Shown one piece after another: positions 52,729-61,175 of a DNA stretch of 64,000 bases (positions are counted from its first letter, which is position 1; the number at the start of each line of letters is the position of its first letter). The position numbers and the translations under genes were made by a program. Where the stretch lies: positions 46,066 to 110,065 of the forward strand of contig JBBQZO010000019.1 in NCBI GenBank assembly GCA_038207625.1, given 5' to 3'. This stretch comes from JBBQZO01 sp038207625. GTDB lineage: Bacteria; Pseudomonadota; Gammaproteobacteria; Burkholderiales; Burkholderiaceae_D. The notes below the pieces were generated by a model, which saw nothing but the letters and a program-made list of their open reading frames with translations, had not been told where the DNA came from and did no database searches.

Positions 52729-54111
52729 TTACAGCCAGCCTTTGACGACCATTTTTTCCGACACATAACGCGCCAGCAGCCAGTACGTGAACGGCGTCGG
52801 ATGCACGGTATCGGCGAACGAGTAGTGGCTGACATCGCCGGCGATCAGGCTGGCGGCCGTGCAACCGAGCGAGTTTTTCAGCGGGTTCTTCGGCGACGTC
52901 AGGTCGCAGGCCGGCGTGGTGACGTTGGTCAGACCGTAAGGACCCGGGTTGGTGGCTTGGTCGTGGCTGGCCGCGAACACGTCGACAATCAGCACCTTCG
53001 TTTCAGCGCCCAGACCGGCGGTGAGCTTGTCGTTGAAGGCCTTGACCATCACGTTGATCAAGGCCTGGCTCGACGCCGCCTGCGCCAGACCGTTCGGGGT
53101 CGTGGCCAGATCGGGCATGTTGTTGACGACGACAAAGCTGGCGCCTTTCGCAAGCAACTGGGTCTTCACCAGAGCCACCATGTCGTCGCCAGCGACCGAC
53201 ATCGCAGCGACGGCATCGGCGCCGTGCGCGGCGGCGTAGTCGGCACCGGCTTTGGCGCCGGCGGTGTTACCGGCGACGGTCGCGGCCGCTTTCGCGGTGA
53301 TCACCATCGGGCCGTACACGGCTTGCGAGGCGAACGTCAGATCACCGGAAAACTTGACGGCGGCGCCGACGGCAGCACCAACGACACTGTCATCGGTATG
53401 GCCGACACGGGCGGCCTCGGTTTGCATGGCCAGACCGATGACCGGCGCGGCCGCTTGTGCATTGCTGGTGCGGGCGGCCAACAAGCCAACGAAGTTGGCG
53501 GCGAACGCCTGCGCACCGGCGGCGGCACCGGCGGCCAGGCCAGCGTCGGTGGCGCCGTTCTTCAGATCGTCCAGGGCACGCAGCGCGTCATTGCCGCCGG
53601 CCATCACCAGCACCAATTCGTCGCCCTTGAATTTACCACCGACGATGGCCAGGTGATTTTGAATCTGCACTGCGACGGGCACGGTCGAGAAACCCTTTGC
53701 GTGGTCCGTACCATCCGGATTGGTCACGCGCGCGCCGCCCTGAGCGTAGCCAAAGCAGGTGCTTTTGAAAATGATGGGCGCCGACAGACCGACCGTTGCA
53801 TCGCCAGTGAGGCCGGTTTGCGCCGGGCACGGTGCTGGCAGGCCCAGCTGGGCGGCCATCAACTCGGTCCAGTTTTTGCCCGTCAACGCCGGGTTGATCG
53901 CGGTGTTGTTGCCATTGATGGTGAACTTGCCGCCGCCGATCTGCTGGATCCCGCCTACTGCATAGGTGCCGACGTCGGACAGGCTGTCACCGAAGGTCAC
54001 TTGCGCACTGAATTTTGTCTTGACGGTTTGATCGCCGCCGGTGCTGCTGCCGCAGCCTGCCAGAATGGCGGCTACAGCCACCATCGCCAGCGAAAATTTG
54101 GTTTGACGCAT
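52729..54111 (-). CDS. SGNH/GDSL-type esterase lipoprotein with Ala-rich insertion
   Basis: 460 aa. A lipoprotein signal ends LAGCGSS. Block I is VTFGDSLSDVGTYAVGG (nucleophile Ser); the oxyanion Gly/Asn blocks are FGYAQGGARV and VLVMAGGNDALRAL; the Asp-His pair is in FADTVHPTPFTYWLLARYV. Between about residues 185 and 310 there is an Ala/Gly-rich stretch (AAGAAAGAQAFAANF, VVGAAVGAAVKFSGD, TVAGNTAGAKAGADYAAAHGAD) not found in compact GDSL enzymes. It is probably tethered at the outer membrane and hydrolyses lipid or polymer esters. The gene is preceded by TTTAGGAGAC. Confidence 0.92.
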   Translation of the reverse strand: MRQTKFSLAMVAVAAILAGCGSSTGGDQTVKTKFSAQVTFGDSLSDVGTYAVGGIQQIGGGKFTINGNNTAINPALTGKNWTELMAAQLGLPAPCPAQTGLTGDATVGLSAPIIFKSTCFGYAQGGARVTNPDGTDHAKGFSTVPVAVQIQNHLAIVGGKFKGDELVLVMAGGNDALRALDDLKNGATDAGLAAGAAAGAQAFAANFVGLLAARTSNAQAAAPVIGLAMQTEAARVGHTDDSVVGAAVGAAVKFSGDLTFASQAVYGPMVITAKAAATVAGNTAGAKAGADYAAAHGADAVAAMSVAGDDMVALVKTQLLAKGASFVVVNNMPDLATTPNGLAQAASSQALINVMVKAFNDKLTAGLGAETKVLIVDVFAASHDQATNPGPYGLTNVTTPACDLTSPKNPLKNSLGCTAASLIAGDVSHYSFADTVHPTPFTYWLLARYVSEKMVVKGWL

Positions 54112-54370
54112 TGTGTCTCCTAAAGAATTTTTTGTTGGTGTGAAGCGAACGCTCGTGCTATTCGCAACCTAGCTAATATGCCAGTCTTCCCGGATCTTGT
54201 ATAGAGAAAATCTGTCCGGAACGTTAGATAGTCGCAACAAGACGGGCGTGCCGGGCGCGACTTAACAAGATTGCTGCTTCAATCAGCAAAACGTGGGGTG
54301 CGAGGAGGGGCGCGCGTTGCCGCGCGAGCGCGCCAAAGCCATCCCGATCGGCACATGACAAGACCTGAGC

Positions 54371-55888
54371 TCAGTGCGGCGCCTGGAAAAACGTGCGCGC
54401 AGCCATCAGGCAAAACGGCGCCACCAAGCCGGCATGGTAGTTGCTGGCGACGGCCTGGGCGGTGTTCTCGCCGTTCCTGGCAGCCTGTGCGATCAGGGCC
54501 AGTTTGGCCGCGCCAAACGCCAGCACCGGGTCGCGGTAGTCGCCCAGCAGCGCCGAGGCCGATTCCAGGTCAAGCACGTTCAGCAGCGCCGGCGCCATGC
54601 CTTTGGCGTTGAAATAAGCATAGGCCGCGTCGGTGTTATAGAAAGGCACGGTGGGGTCGTTGTGGCCGCCGCACAACAGCATCGGCACGCTCGGCAGATA
54701 GGTGCGCAGGTCGTTTTTCAGCAGCAGTTTGCGCAAGCCATTTTGCGGTGCGCAGGCCAGCGGATCGGCCGGATTGACGTTGCAGGGCTGAGCCACCTGG
54801 TCGACCAGATAGGCGCTGCGGTAGCTGCTTTTGACCAGGTTCTGGTCGCCGAAGAACTCGCCACTGCCGGCGCCCTGCGGCAGCGAATCGCGCGCGAACA
54901 AGGCGCTGGCCGGCAGTTTTCCCTGGCTGGCCAGGGCGCCCAGCGTCAGGCCGCCCGGTAACAGCGTCTCGATGCCACTCGCATACTGCGCCTCGTACAC
55001 CTCGCTGGCGAGGCCATACACGCCGGCGCCGGCTTTCTGGCCGGCGTTGATCAGCAGCGGCAGGAAAGCCGTCACGCCCATGCTGGGACTGCCGCCGAAA
55101 ATGCTGTCGCCAAAGCGCAGCAAGGCGTAGGGGCCGGACAGGGGCGCGGCGGCGCTGACCTTGAATTCGCTGGCGTAGCGGGTCTGCATCGCGCGTTCGG
55201 TGGCCAGCGCCACATGGCCGCCCTGCGAATAGCCAGTCACGAACAGCTGCGCCGAGGCGCTCGCGCCGATGCTGGCAAACGCGTTGCGCGCCGCGCGCAG
55301 CGCGTCGACCATGTCGTTGGACTGCTGGTCGGCGTTCAGATACGGATGGTAGGCCAGCGTGGACTTGTCGTAGCCGGCGTAATTGGGCGCGACGACGATG
55401 AAGCCCTGGGCGGCGAACATGGCAGCGATCAGACGCGCTTCGCTGTTGCCGGCCAGGTCAGCCATGTTGAAGCTGCGCTCGACCGAGGTGCCGTGCGCGT
55501 ACAACAGTACCGGACGCGCGCCGGCGCAGGCCGGGTCGCTGCCGGAAGGCAGCATGACGGCGGCCGAGGCGTCCGTCGCCTCGTCCTGGCCGCCCAAGGT
55601 GTTGTAGCGCAGTGCATAGGTGGTGATCGCGCACTTCGGTTCGCTGGTGATGCTGGTGGTGCCCGGCTGCGCGCCGTTGAGCAGCAGCGCAAACACCTGC
55701 GGGTCGAGCCGGTTGACGGCCACGTTGCCGGCGCCGAGCACCGGCACCACGGTCGCGGCGCCAAGCAGCGCCCCGCGCACCGGCGGCGGGGGCGCCACCA
55801 CCACGGGCACCGAACTACCGCCACCGCCGCCGCCGCACGCGGCCAGCAGCACGGCGAGAACAAGCAGGCAAAGGCGCGGGGTAGTCAT
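54371..55888 (-). CDS. Secreted alpha/beta-hydrolase lipoprotein (secretory-lipase-like)
   Basis: 505 aa. A signal peptide ends LLAAC, followed by a run of six Gly and a Pro-rich linker. The catalytic Ser is in LFVTGYSQGGHVALATERA. The oxyanion strand is PVLLYAHGTS, and LLCGGHNDPTVPF holds the acid region. The arrangement resembles LIP-type secretory lipases and feruloyl-esterase-like hydrolases. The start at 55888 follows GGAGACTCC; an ATG at 55906 is in frame but lies upstream of that site. It is not clearly co-transcribed with the GDSL esterase (259-base gap), but both suggest surface ester degradation. Confidence 0.9.
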   Translation of the reverse strand: MTTPRLCLLVLAVLLAACGGGGGGSSVPVVVAPPPPVRGALLGAATVVPVLGAGNVAVNRLDPQVFALLLNGAQPGTTSITSEPKCAITTYALRYNTLGGQDEATDASAAVMLPSGSDPACAGARPVLLYAHGTSVERSFNMADLAGNSEARLIAAMFAAQGFIVVAPNYAGYDKSTLAYHPYLNADQQSNDMVDALRAARNAFASIGASASAQLFVTGYSQGGHVALATERAMQTRYASEFKVSAAAPLSGPYALLRFGDSIFGGSPSMGVTAFLPLLINAGQKAGAGVYGLASEVYEAQYASGIETLLPGGLTLGALASQGKLPASALFARDSLPQGAGSGEFFGDQNLVKSSYRSAYLVDQVAQPCNVNPADPLACAPQNGLRKLLLKNDLRTYLPSVPMLLCGGHNDPTVPFYNTDAAYAYFNAKGMAPALLNVLDLESASALLGDYRDPVLAFGAAKLALIAQAARNGENTAQAVASNYHAGLVAPFCLMAARTFFQAPH

Positions 55889-55913
55889 GGAGTCTCCGTG
55901 GCGCATGCGCCGG

Positions 55914-56927
55914 TTACGTTGCGCCGAGCAGGCGTTTGATGATGCCGTGCGAGCCGTGCGCGGCGCGCCGCACCCGGTCGTTGACGCCTTGCCAGGGCGG
56001 CGTTTGTGGCGCTGCTTCGAGCACGATCAGGTCGGCGCCCGCGTGATCCATCGCGCGCAGCGACGCGTACAGCGCATGCGCGTACGCGCTGGCGTCAGCC
56101 GGCAAGGCGATGCTGGCATGCGCCGGCAGCGCGTCGGTATGGTGAATTAACGCCACGCGCCGGCCGGCCGCGGCCAGTTGCGCCAGCGTGGGCGCGAGCA
56201 GCGCGTGTTCGAGCAACACCACCGGCGTGTGCGGCGCGTAGTGCGATTCGAGCGTACCCGAGGCGCGCGGCGCCTGCGCGTCGGGCGCGCGCGGCAGTGC
56301 GCCGATCACGTCGCAGATCGCCTGCGCGCTGATGTGGCCAGGGCGCAGCAGCACCGGGCCATGCGTGGCCAGGCGCGACAGGTCGAGGATGGTCGACTCG
56401 ATGCCGACCTCGCTCTGGCCGCCATCGAGGATCGCGTCAACGCTGCCGTCGGCGCCGAACTCTTCGCGCACGTGGGCGGCGGTGGTCGGACTGACGTTGC
56501 CGAACTTGTTGGCGGACGGTGCGGCCACGCCGCCCCGGCCGTGCTTGAACGCGCGCAGCAGCGCCACGGCGACCGGATGGGACGGGCAGCGCAAGCCGAC
56601 CGTGTCCTGGCCGCCCGACACGCAGGCGGGAATGTGTTCGGCGCGGCGCAGGATCAGCGTCAGCGGGCCGGGCCAAAAGGCGCCGATCAGCTGGCGCGCC
56701 TCGTTGGGGATGTCGCTGGCCCAGTAAGCCAGGTCGGCTTCGGGTGCCAGGTGGACGATCACCGGGTGGTCATTCGGACGGCCTTTGGCGGCATAGATGC
56801 GCGCCACGGCAGCGGGATTTTCCGCGTCGGCACCCAGGCCGTACACGGTTTCAGTCGGAAAAGCGACCAGGCCGCCGGATTCGAGAATCGCGGCGGCCTG
56901 TGCCATCTCCAGAGTTGGAGCGCGCAT
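55914..56927 (-). CDS. tsaC: L-threonylcarbamoyladenylate synthase (Sua5/YwlC type)
   Basis: 337 aa. The YrdC domain has LVAFPTETVYGLGADAENPAAVARIYAAKGRP, ARQLIGAFWPGPLTLIL, VGLRCPSHPVA and VAAPSANKFGNVSPTTAAHV. A C-terminal Sua5 domain follows from about residue 205, so it is the long Sua5 form. It makes threonylcarbamoyl-AMP for tRNA t6A. It is last in the purE-purC run on this strand, 45 bases after purC. Confidence 0.95.
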   Translation of the reverse strand: MRAPTLEMAQAAAILESGGLVAFPTETVYGLGADAENPAAVARIYAAKGRPNDHPVIVHLAPEADLAYWASDIPNEARQLIGAFWPGPLTLILRRAEHIPACVSGGQDTVGLRCPSHPVAVALLRAFKHGRGGVAAPSANKFGNVSPTTAAHVREEFGADGSVDAILDGGQSEVGIESTILDLSRLATHGPVLLRPGHISAQAICDVIGALPRAPDAQAPRASGTLESHYAPHTPVVLLEHALLAPTLAQLAAAGRRVALIHHTDALPAHASIALPADASAYAHALYASLRAMDHAGADLIVLEAAPQTPPWQGVNDRVRRAAHGSHGIIKRLLGAT

Positions 56928-56972
56928 CTCAAGCGCCCCGCGGTGGCAACATCATTTGCATGGCATGAGTGC

Positions 56973-57851
56973 TTACTGGGTCAGCAAACGCAGCGCTTCG
57001 GCGTACTTGGCCGAGGTCTGGTCGAGCACATCTTGCGGTACGCGCGGCGCGGGCGCCTTCTTGTTCCACGAAGTCGTCTCCAGCCAGTCGCGCACGAACT
57101 GCTTGTCGAACGACGGTGGCGACATGCCGACCGCATAGCTGGCGGTGGGCCAGAAACGCGACGAATCGGGGGTCAGGATTTCGTCGATCAGATGCACCGT
57201 GCCGGCCGCATCGAGACCGAACTCGAACTTGGTGTCGGCGATGATGATGCCGCGGCTGGCGGCGAATTCGGCCGCTTCCGTGTACAGCTTGATGGCCAGA
57301 TCGCGCACTTGCGCGGCGACGTCGGCGCCGACGATTTTTTCCGCTTCGGCGAACGAGATGTTCTCGTCGTGCGCGCCCATCGGGGCCTTGGTGGACGGCG
57401 TGAAGATCGTCTCCGGCAGCTTTTGCGCTTCCTGCAGACCAGCCGGCAGCGCGATGCCGCAGATCATGCCGGTCTTCTGGTAATCCTTCCAGCCCGAACC
57501 GATGATGTAGCCGCGCACGATCGCTTCGATGCCCAGCGGGGTCAGTTTCTTGACGACGATGGCGCGCCCATCGACTTGGTCGGCTTCCTCTTTCGAGACG
57601 ACGTCGACCGCTTCGATGCCCGTTTCGTGGGTCGGCATCATGTGGCCGAACTTCTTGAACCAGAAGTTCGACATCGCCGTCAGGATCTTGCCCTTGTTGG
57701 GAATCGGATCGTCGAGGATCACGTCGAAGGCCGACAGGCGGTCCGTTTGCACCACCAGCAGCTTGTCGTCGCCGACGGCGTAGATATCGCGCACTTTGCC
57801 GCGATGCAGAAACGGCAGCGACTTCAGGTTTGTTTCGAGAATTCCAGACAT
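56973..57851 (-). CDS. purC: Phosphoribosylaminoimidazole-succinocarboxamide (SAICAR) synthase
   Basis: 292 aa. FLHRGKVRDIYAVGDDKLLVVQTDRLSAFD split over the ATP site, IPNKGKILTAMSNFWF, VVKKLTPLGIEAIVRGYIIGSGWKDY, and IIADTKFEFGLD with IDEILTPDSSRFW near the end are all typical. It catalyses ATP-dependent joining of CAIR and aspartate in purine synthesis. Three ATGs occur in a row; the third (57851) has the best spacing from AAGGA. A GC hairpin (57884-57903) lies in the spacer to purE. Confidence 0.97.
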   Translation of the reverse strand: MSGILETNLKSLPFLHRGKVRDIYAVGDDKLLVVQTDRLSAFDVILDDPIPNKGKILTAMSNFWFKKFGHMMPTHETGIEAVDVVSKEEADQVDGRAIVVKKLTPLGIEAIVRGYIIGSGWKDYQKTGMICGIALPAGLQEAQKLPETIFTPSTKAPMGAHDENISFAEAEKIVGADVAAQVRDLAIKLYTEAAEFAASRGIIIADTKFEFGLDAAGTVHLIDEILTPDSSRFWPTASYAVGMSPPSFDKQFVRDWLETTSWNKKAPAPRVPQDVLDQTSAKYAEALRLLTQ

Positions 57852-57911
57852 CATCATTCCTTGTAAAATTTTGTCACACGTACGCGGGCGGCGATGCGCC
57901 CGCTGTCAAGC

Positions 57912-58406
57912 TTAGAGGGTCGGCAGGGTCGAGTTACGTACTTTTTCGGCCTGCGTAGCACGGAACGCGACCAGCTTGGTCTTCAGCGCCGCGTCGTGCA
58001 GCGCCAGCACCGATACCACGGCCAGAGCCGCGTTGGCAGCGCCGGATTCGCCGATGGCCAGGGTGGCAACGGGAATCCCTTTCGGCATTTGTACGGTCGA
58101 CAGCAGCGAATCCATGCCCTTCAGGTACTTCGACGGAATCGGCACGCCGTACACCGGCAGGATGGTCGATGCAGCGACCACCCCGGCCAGGTGGGCAGCG
58201 GCGCCGGCGCCGGCGATGAACGCTTGCGCGCCACGGCTTTCCATGTCGGCCAGCCAGGCTTCCAGTTCTTTCGGGGTGCGGTGAGCCGACAGCGCGCGCG
58301 CTTCGTAGCTCACGCCAAAATCTTTACAGATCTGGGCTGCTTCCTTCATGATGTCCCAATCGGACGTCGAACCCATGACAATACCTACCAAAGTTTTTTC
58401 AGACAT
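57912..58406 (-). CDS. purE: 5-(carboxyamino)imidazole ribonucleotide mutase
   Basis: 164 aa class I PurE. It has GIVMGSTSDWDIM, EARALSAHRTPKEL, AFIAGAGAAAHLAGVVAAST and VPIPSKYLKGMDSLLSTVQMP in order. It moves the carboxyl group of N5-CAIR to give CAIR. Start at ATG 58406 with GGTGA upstream; an in-frame ATG at 58418 is less well placed. PurK, which makes its substrate N5-CAIR, is usually adjacent but is not found here. Confidence 0.96.
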   Translation of the reverse strand: MSEKTLVGIVMGSTSDWDIMKEAAQICKDFGVSYEARALSAHRTPKELEAWLADMESRGAQAFIAGAGAAAHLAGVVAASTILPVYGVPIPSKYLKGMDSLLSTVQMPKGIPVATLAIGESGAANAALAVVSVLALHDAALKTKLVAFRATQAEKVRNSTLPTL

Positions 58407-58480
58407 AAAATTCACCATATAAAGAAAATGAAGCGGTGCGCCCGCTGGCTATCAAGACCGGACGCACCGCGGCCGGACAA

Positions 58481-59545
58481 TTAATTAACGATTTGCGACA
58501 GCGTGCCGGCCTTGTAACGCTCGGCCATTTTTTCCATCGGCACGACCTTGATCTTGCCGGCCTGGCCTTCGCAGCCGAACGACAGGAAGCGCGCCTTGCA
58601 CACCAGCGTCGCCGCTTCGCGCGCCGGTTTGAGGAAGTCGCGCGGGTCGAACTTGGTCGGGTTCTCGAACAGGTAACGACGCACAGCGGCCGTCATCGCC
58701 AGACGGATATCGGTGTCGATGTTGATCTTGCGAACGCCGTGACGGATGCCTTCCTGGATTTCTTCCACCGGCACGCCGTAGGTTTCCTTCATGTCGCCGC
58801 CGAACTGGCGAATTTCAGCCAGCAATTCCTGCGGCACCGACGACGAACCGTGCATCACCAGGTGGGTGTTCGGGATGCGCGCGTGGATTTCCTTGATGCG
58901 GTCGATGGCCAGGATGTCGCCGGTCGGCTTGCGCGAAAATTTATAGGCGCCGTGCGAGGTGCCGATGGCGATCGCCAGCGCGTCGCACTGGGTGCGCGCG
59001 ACAAAGTCGGCCGCTTGCGCGACGTCGGTGAGCAGCTGCTCGCGGGTCATCTTGCCGTCTGCGCCGTGGCCGTCTTCCTTGTCGCCCATCATCGTTTCCA
59101 GCGAGCCGAGCACGCCCAGTTCGGCTTCCACCGTCACGCCGATGGCGTGCGCGAACTTGACCACTTCGCGCGACACGTCAACGTTGTAGTCGTAGCTGGC
59201 CACGCTTTTACCATCTTCGAGCAACGAGCCGTCCATCATCACCGAGGTGAAGCCGGAGCGGATCGCGGTCATGCACACGGCCGGCGACTGGCCGTGATCC
59301 TGATGCATCACCACCGGGATGTGCGGGTAGGCTTCGACGGCGGCGTCGATCAGGTGGCGCAGGAACGCTTCGCCGGCGTACTTGCGCGCGCCAGCGGACG
59401 CTTGCATGATGACCGGGCTGCCACAAGCGTCGGCGGCGGCCATGATCGCTTGCACTTGTTCGAGGTTGTTGACGTTAAACGCAGGCAGGCCGTAGCCATT
59501 TTCTGCGGCGTGGTCCAGCAATTGACGCATCGATACGAGGGACAT
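58481..59545 (-). CDS. fba: Fructose-bisphosphate aldolase, class II
   Basis: 354 aa zinc aldolase. Motifs: YGLPAFNVNNLEQVQAIM, HIPVVMHQDHGQSPAVC (zinc His), SVMMDGSLLEDGKSVASYDYN, VEAELGVLGSLETM, LAIAIGTSHGAYKF, LVMHGSSSVPQELL and GVRKINIDTDIRLAM. The length and pattern match the FbaA/CbbA subgroup of proteobacteria. Start at ATG 59545 with GGAG upstream. It follows pyk on the same strand. Confidence 0.97.
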   Translation of the reverse strand: MSLVSMRQLLDHAAENGYGLPAFNVNNLEQVQAIMAAADACGSPVIMQASAGARKYAGEAFLRHLIDAAVEAYPHIPVVMHQDHGQSPAVCMTAIRSGFTSVMMDGSLLEDGKSVASYDYNVDVSREVVKFAHAIGVTVEAELGVLGSLETMMGDKEDGHGADGKMTREQLLTDVAQAADFVARTQCDALAIAIGTSHGAYKFSRKPTGDILAIDRIKEIHARIPNTHLVMHGSSSVPQELLAEIRQFGGDMKETYGVPVEEIQEGIRHGVRKINIDTDIRLAMTAAVRRYLFENPTKFDPRDFLKPAREAATLVCKARFLSFGCEGQAGKIKVVPMEKMAERYKAGTLSQIVN

Positions 59546-59628
59546 GGTAGTACTCCAAACAATAGAAAAACTGGTTTGTGCCTTCGGTAGCGCAGCGCGG
59601 GTAGCAGCTTGCGGTAGCAAAGGCGCCA

Positions 59629-59655
59629 GGCAAGGGCTGGATCAGCCCCCTTGCC
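59629..59655. terminator. Hairpin directly after pyk, possible terminator
   Basis: Arms GGCAAGG and CCTTGCC with an inner GCTG/CAGC pairing and a two-base bulge, starting two bases past the pyk stop. There is no clear T-run on the minus strand, so it may instead protect the mRNA 3' end. Confidence 0.4.
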
Positions 59656-59657
59656 GC

Positions 59658-61106
59658 TTAATCAAATTCTCCCACAGTGACGATTTTGAGCGCGTTCGTT
59701 CCGCCCACCTGGCCCATCGGTTCGCCCCAGGTGACCACGATCATGTCCCCTTTCTTGGCGATGCCGTTGGCGACCATCAAATCTTCAGCCTTCTTCAACA
59801 CCACGCCGCTCTCTTCGAGCTGCATCAGGTGGATCGCGCGCACGTTGCGGTACAGGGCCGCCTTGCGCTGGGTGGTGATCGAAGGTGTGAGTGCGTAAAT
59901 CGGGGTGTCGATGCTGTGCCGGCTCATCCACAGCGCGGTCGAGCCGGACTCGGTGAGCGCGACGATGGCTTTTACGCGCAAATGGTGCGCGGTAAACAGC
60001 GCGCCGTAGGCGATCGACTGGTCAACGCGGGTAAAGCGCACGTTGAGGAAGTCGGCGTCGAGCTTGTTGTACTCGGACTGCTCGGCTTCGACGCAGATCG
60101 CGGCCATCATTTCGACCGTCTCGATCGGATAGCGACCGGAGGCCGTTTCGGCCGACGTCATCACCGCATCGGTGCCATCCAACACCGCGTTGGCCACGTC
60201 GGACACTTCGGCGCGGGTCGGCACGGCGTTGACGATCATCGACTCCATCATCTGGGTGGCGGTGATGGCCAGCTTGTTGGACGCGCGCGCCATACGGATC
60301 ATGCGTTTTTGCAGCGCCGGCACGGCCGCATTGCCCACTTCGACAGCCAGATCGCCGCGCGCGACCATGATGCCGTCGGACGCATCAAGGATTTCCTGCA
60401 GCACGGGGATGGCTTCGGCGCGCTCGATCTTGGCGATCATCATCGGCTTGTGGTGGTAAGGCTCGCCGGCGATATTGGCCAGCTGGCGCGCCATTTCCAT
60501 GTCGGTGGCGCTTTTCGGGAAGGAGATGGCCAGGTAGTCGGCCTGGAAGCTCATCGCCGTCTTGATGTCTTCCATGTCCTTGGCGGTCAACGCCGGCGCG
60601 GTCAGGCCGCCGCCCTGGCGGTTGATGCCCTTGTTGTTGGACAGCTCGCCGCCGATCTTGACGGTGGTGAAGATCTCGCTGCCGACAATCTTGTCGACCA
60701 CCATCACGATCAGGCCGTCGTTGAGCAGCAGCACGTCGTTCGGTTTCACGTCGCGCGGCAGCGCCTTGTAGTCCAGGCCCACGCGGTCCTGGTTGCCCAG
60801 TTCGCCGTTCTCGCCCCAGCGCGCGTCGAGCACGAATTTATCGCCGTTTTCCAGCTGAATCTTGCCCTGCTCAAACTTGCCGATGCGAATCTTCGGACCT
60901 TGCATGTCGGCCATGATCGCCACTTCGCGCCCGCACTCGGCGGCCGCCAGACGCACCAGCGCAGCGCGGTCGATATGGTCCTGCGCCTTGCCATGCGAAA
61001 AGTTCAAACGCACCACGTCCACGCCCGCACGGATCATGCGGATCAAGATGCCAATTTCGGACGACGCAGGGCCGATCGTTGCGACAATTTTGGTACCACG
61101 GGACAT
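59658..61106 (-). CDS. pyk: Pyruvate kinase
   Basis: 482 aa. It begins MSRGTKIVATIGPASSE, then AGVDVVRLNFSHG, ADMQGPKIRIGKF, LAISFPKSATDM, MMIAKIERAEAI, DGIMVARGDLAVEVG and AITATQMMESMI (catalytic-loop Thr and substrate site). A complete C-terminal regulatory domain ends VTWGEP...TNALKIVTVGEF. Start at ATG 61106 with AAGGA five bases upstream. It lies downstream of pgk, from which it is separated by a strong terminator, so it probably has its own promoter. Confidence 0.97.
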   Translation of the reverse strand: MSRGTKIVATIGPASSEIGILIRMIRAGVDVVRLNFSHGKAQDHIDRAALVRLAAAECGREVAIMADMQGPKIRIGKFEQGKIQLENGDKFVLDARWGENGELGNQDRVGLDYKALPRDVKPNDVLLLNDGLIVMVVDKIVGSEIFTTVKIGGELSNNKGINRQGGGLTAPALTAKDMEDIKTAMSFQADYLAISFPKSATDMEMARQLANIAGEPYHHKPMMIAKIERAEAIPVLQEILDASDGIMVARGDLAVEVGNAAVPALQKRMIRMARASNKLAITATQMMESMIVNAVPTRAEVSDVANAVLDGTDAVMTSAETASGRYPIETVEMMAAICVEAEQSEYNKLDADFLNVRFTRVDQSIAYGALFTAHHLRVKAIVALTESGSTALWMSRHSIDTPIYALTPSITTQRKAALYRNVRAIHLMQLEESGVVLKKAEDLMVANGIAKKGDMIVVTWGEPMGQVGGTNALKIVTVGEFD

Positions 61107-61145
61107 AGGATTCCTTGAAGTGTGAAGTGCGCTGGAAAACAAGCT

Positions 61146-61168
61146 AAAAACGCAGCCCGAAGGCTGCG
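61146..61168 (-). terminator. Rho-independent terminator after pgk
   Basis: On the minus strand CGCAGCC, a TTCG tetraloop, GGCTGCG and then TTTTTAG. It lies eight bases past the pgk stop. Confidence 0.9.
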
Positions 61169-61175
61169 CGCGGAA

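Noticed and set aside
54271..54289. TTGCTG/CAGCAA hairpin downstream of the lipase gene
   Set aside because: A six-base stem with only a weak T-rich tail; too weak to call a terminator.
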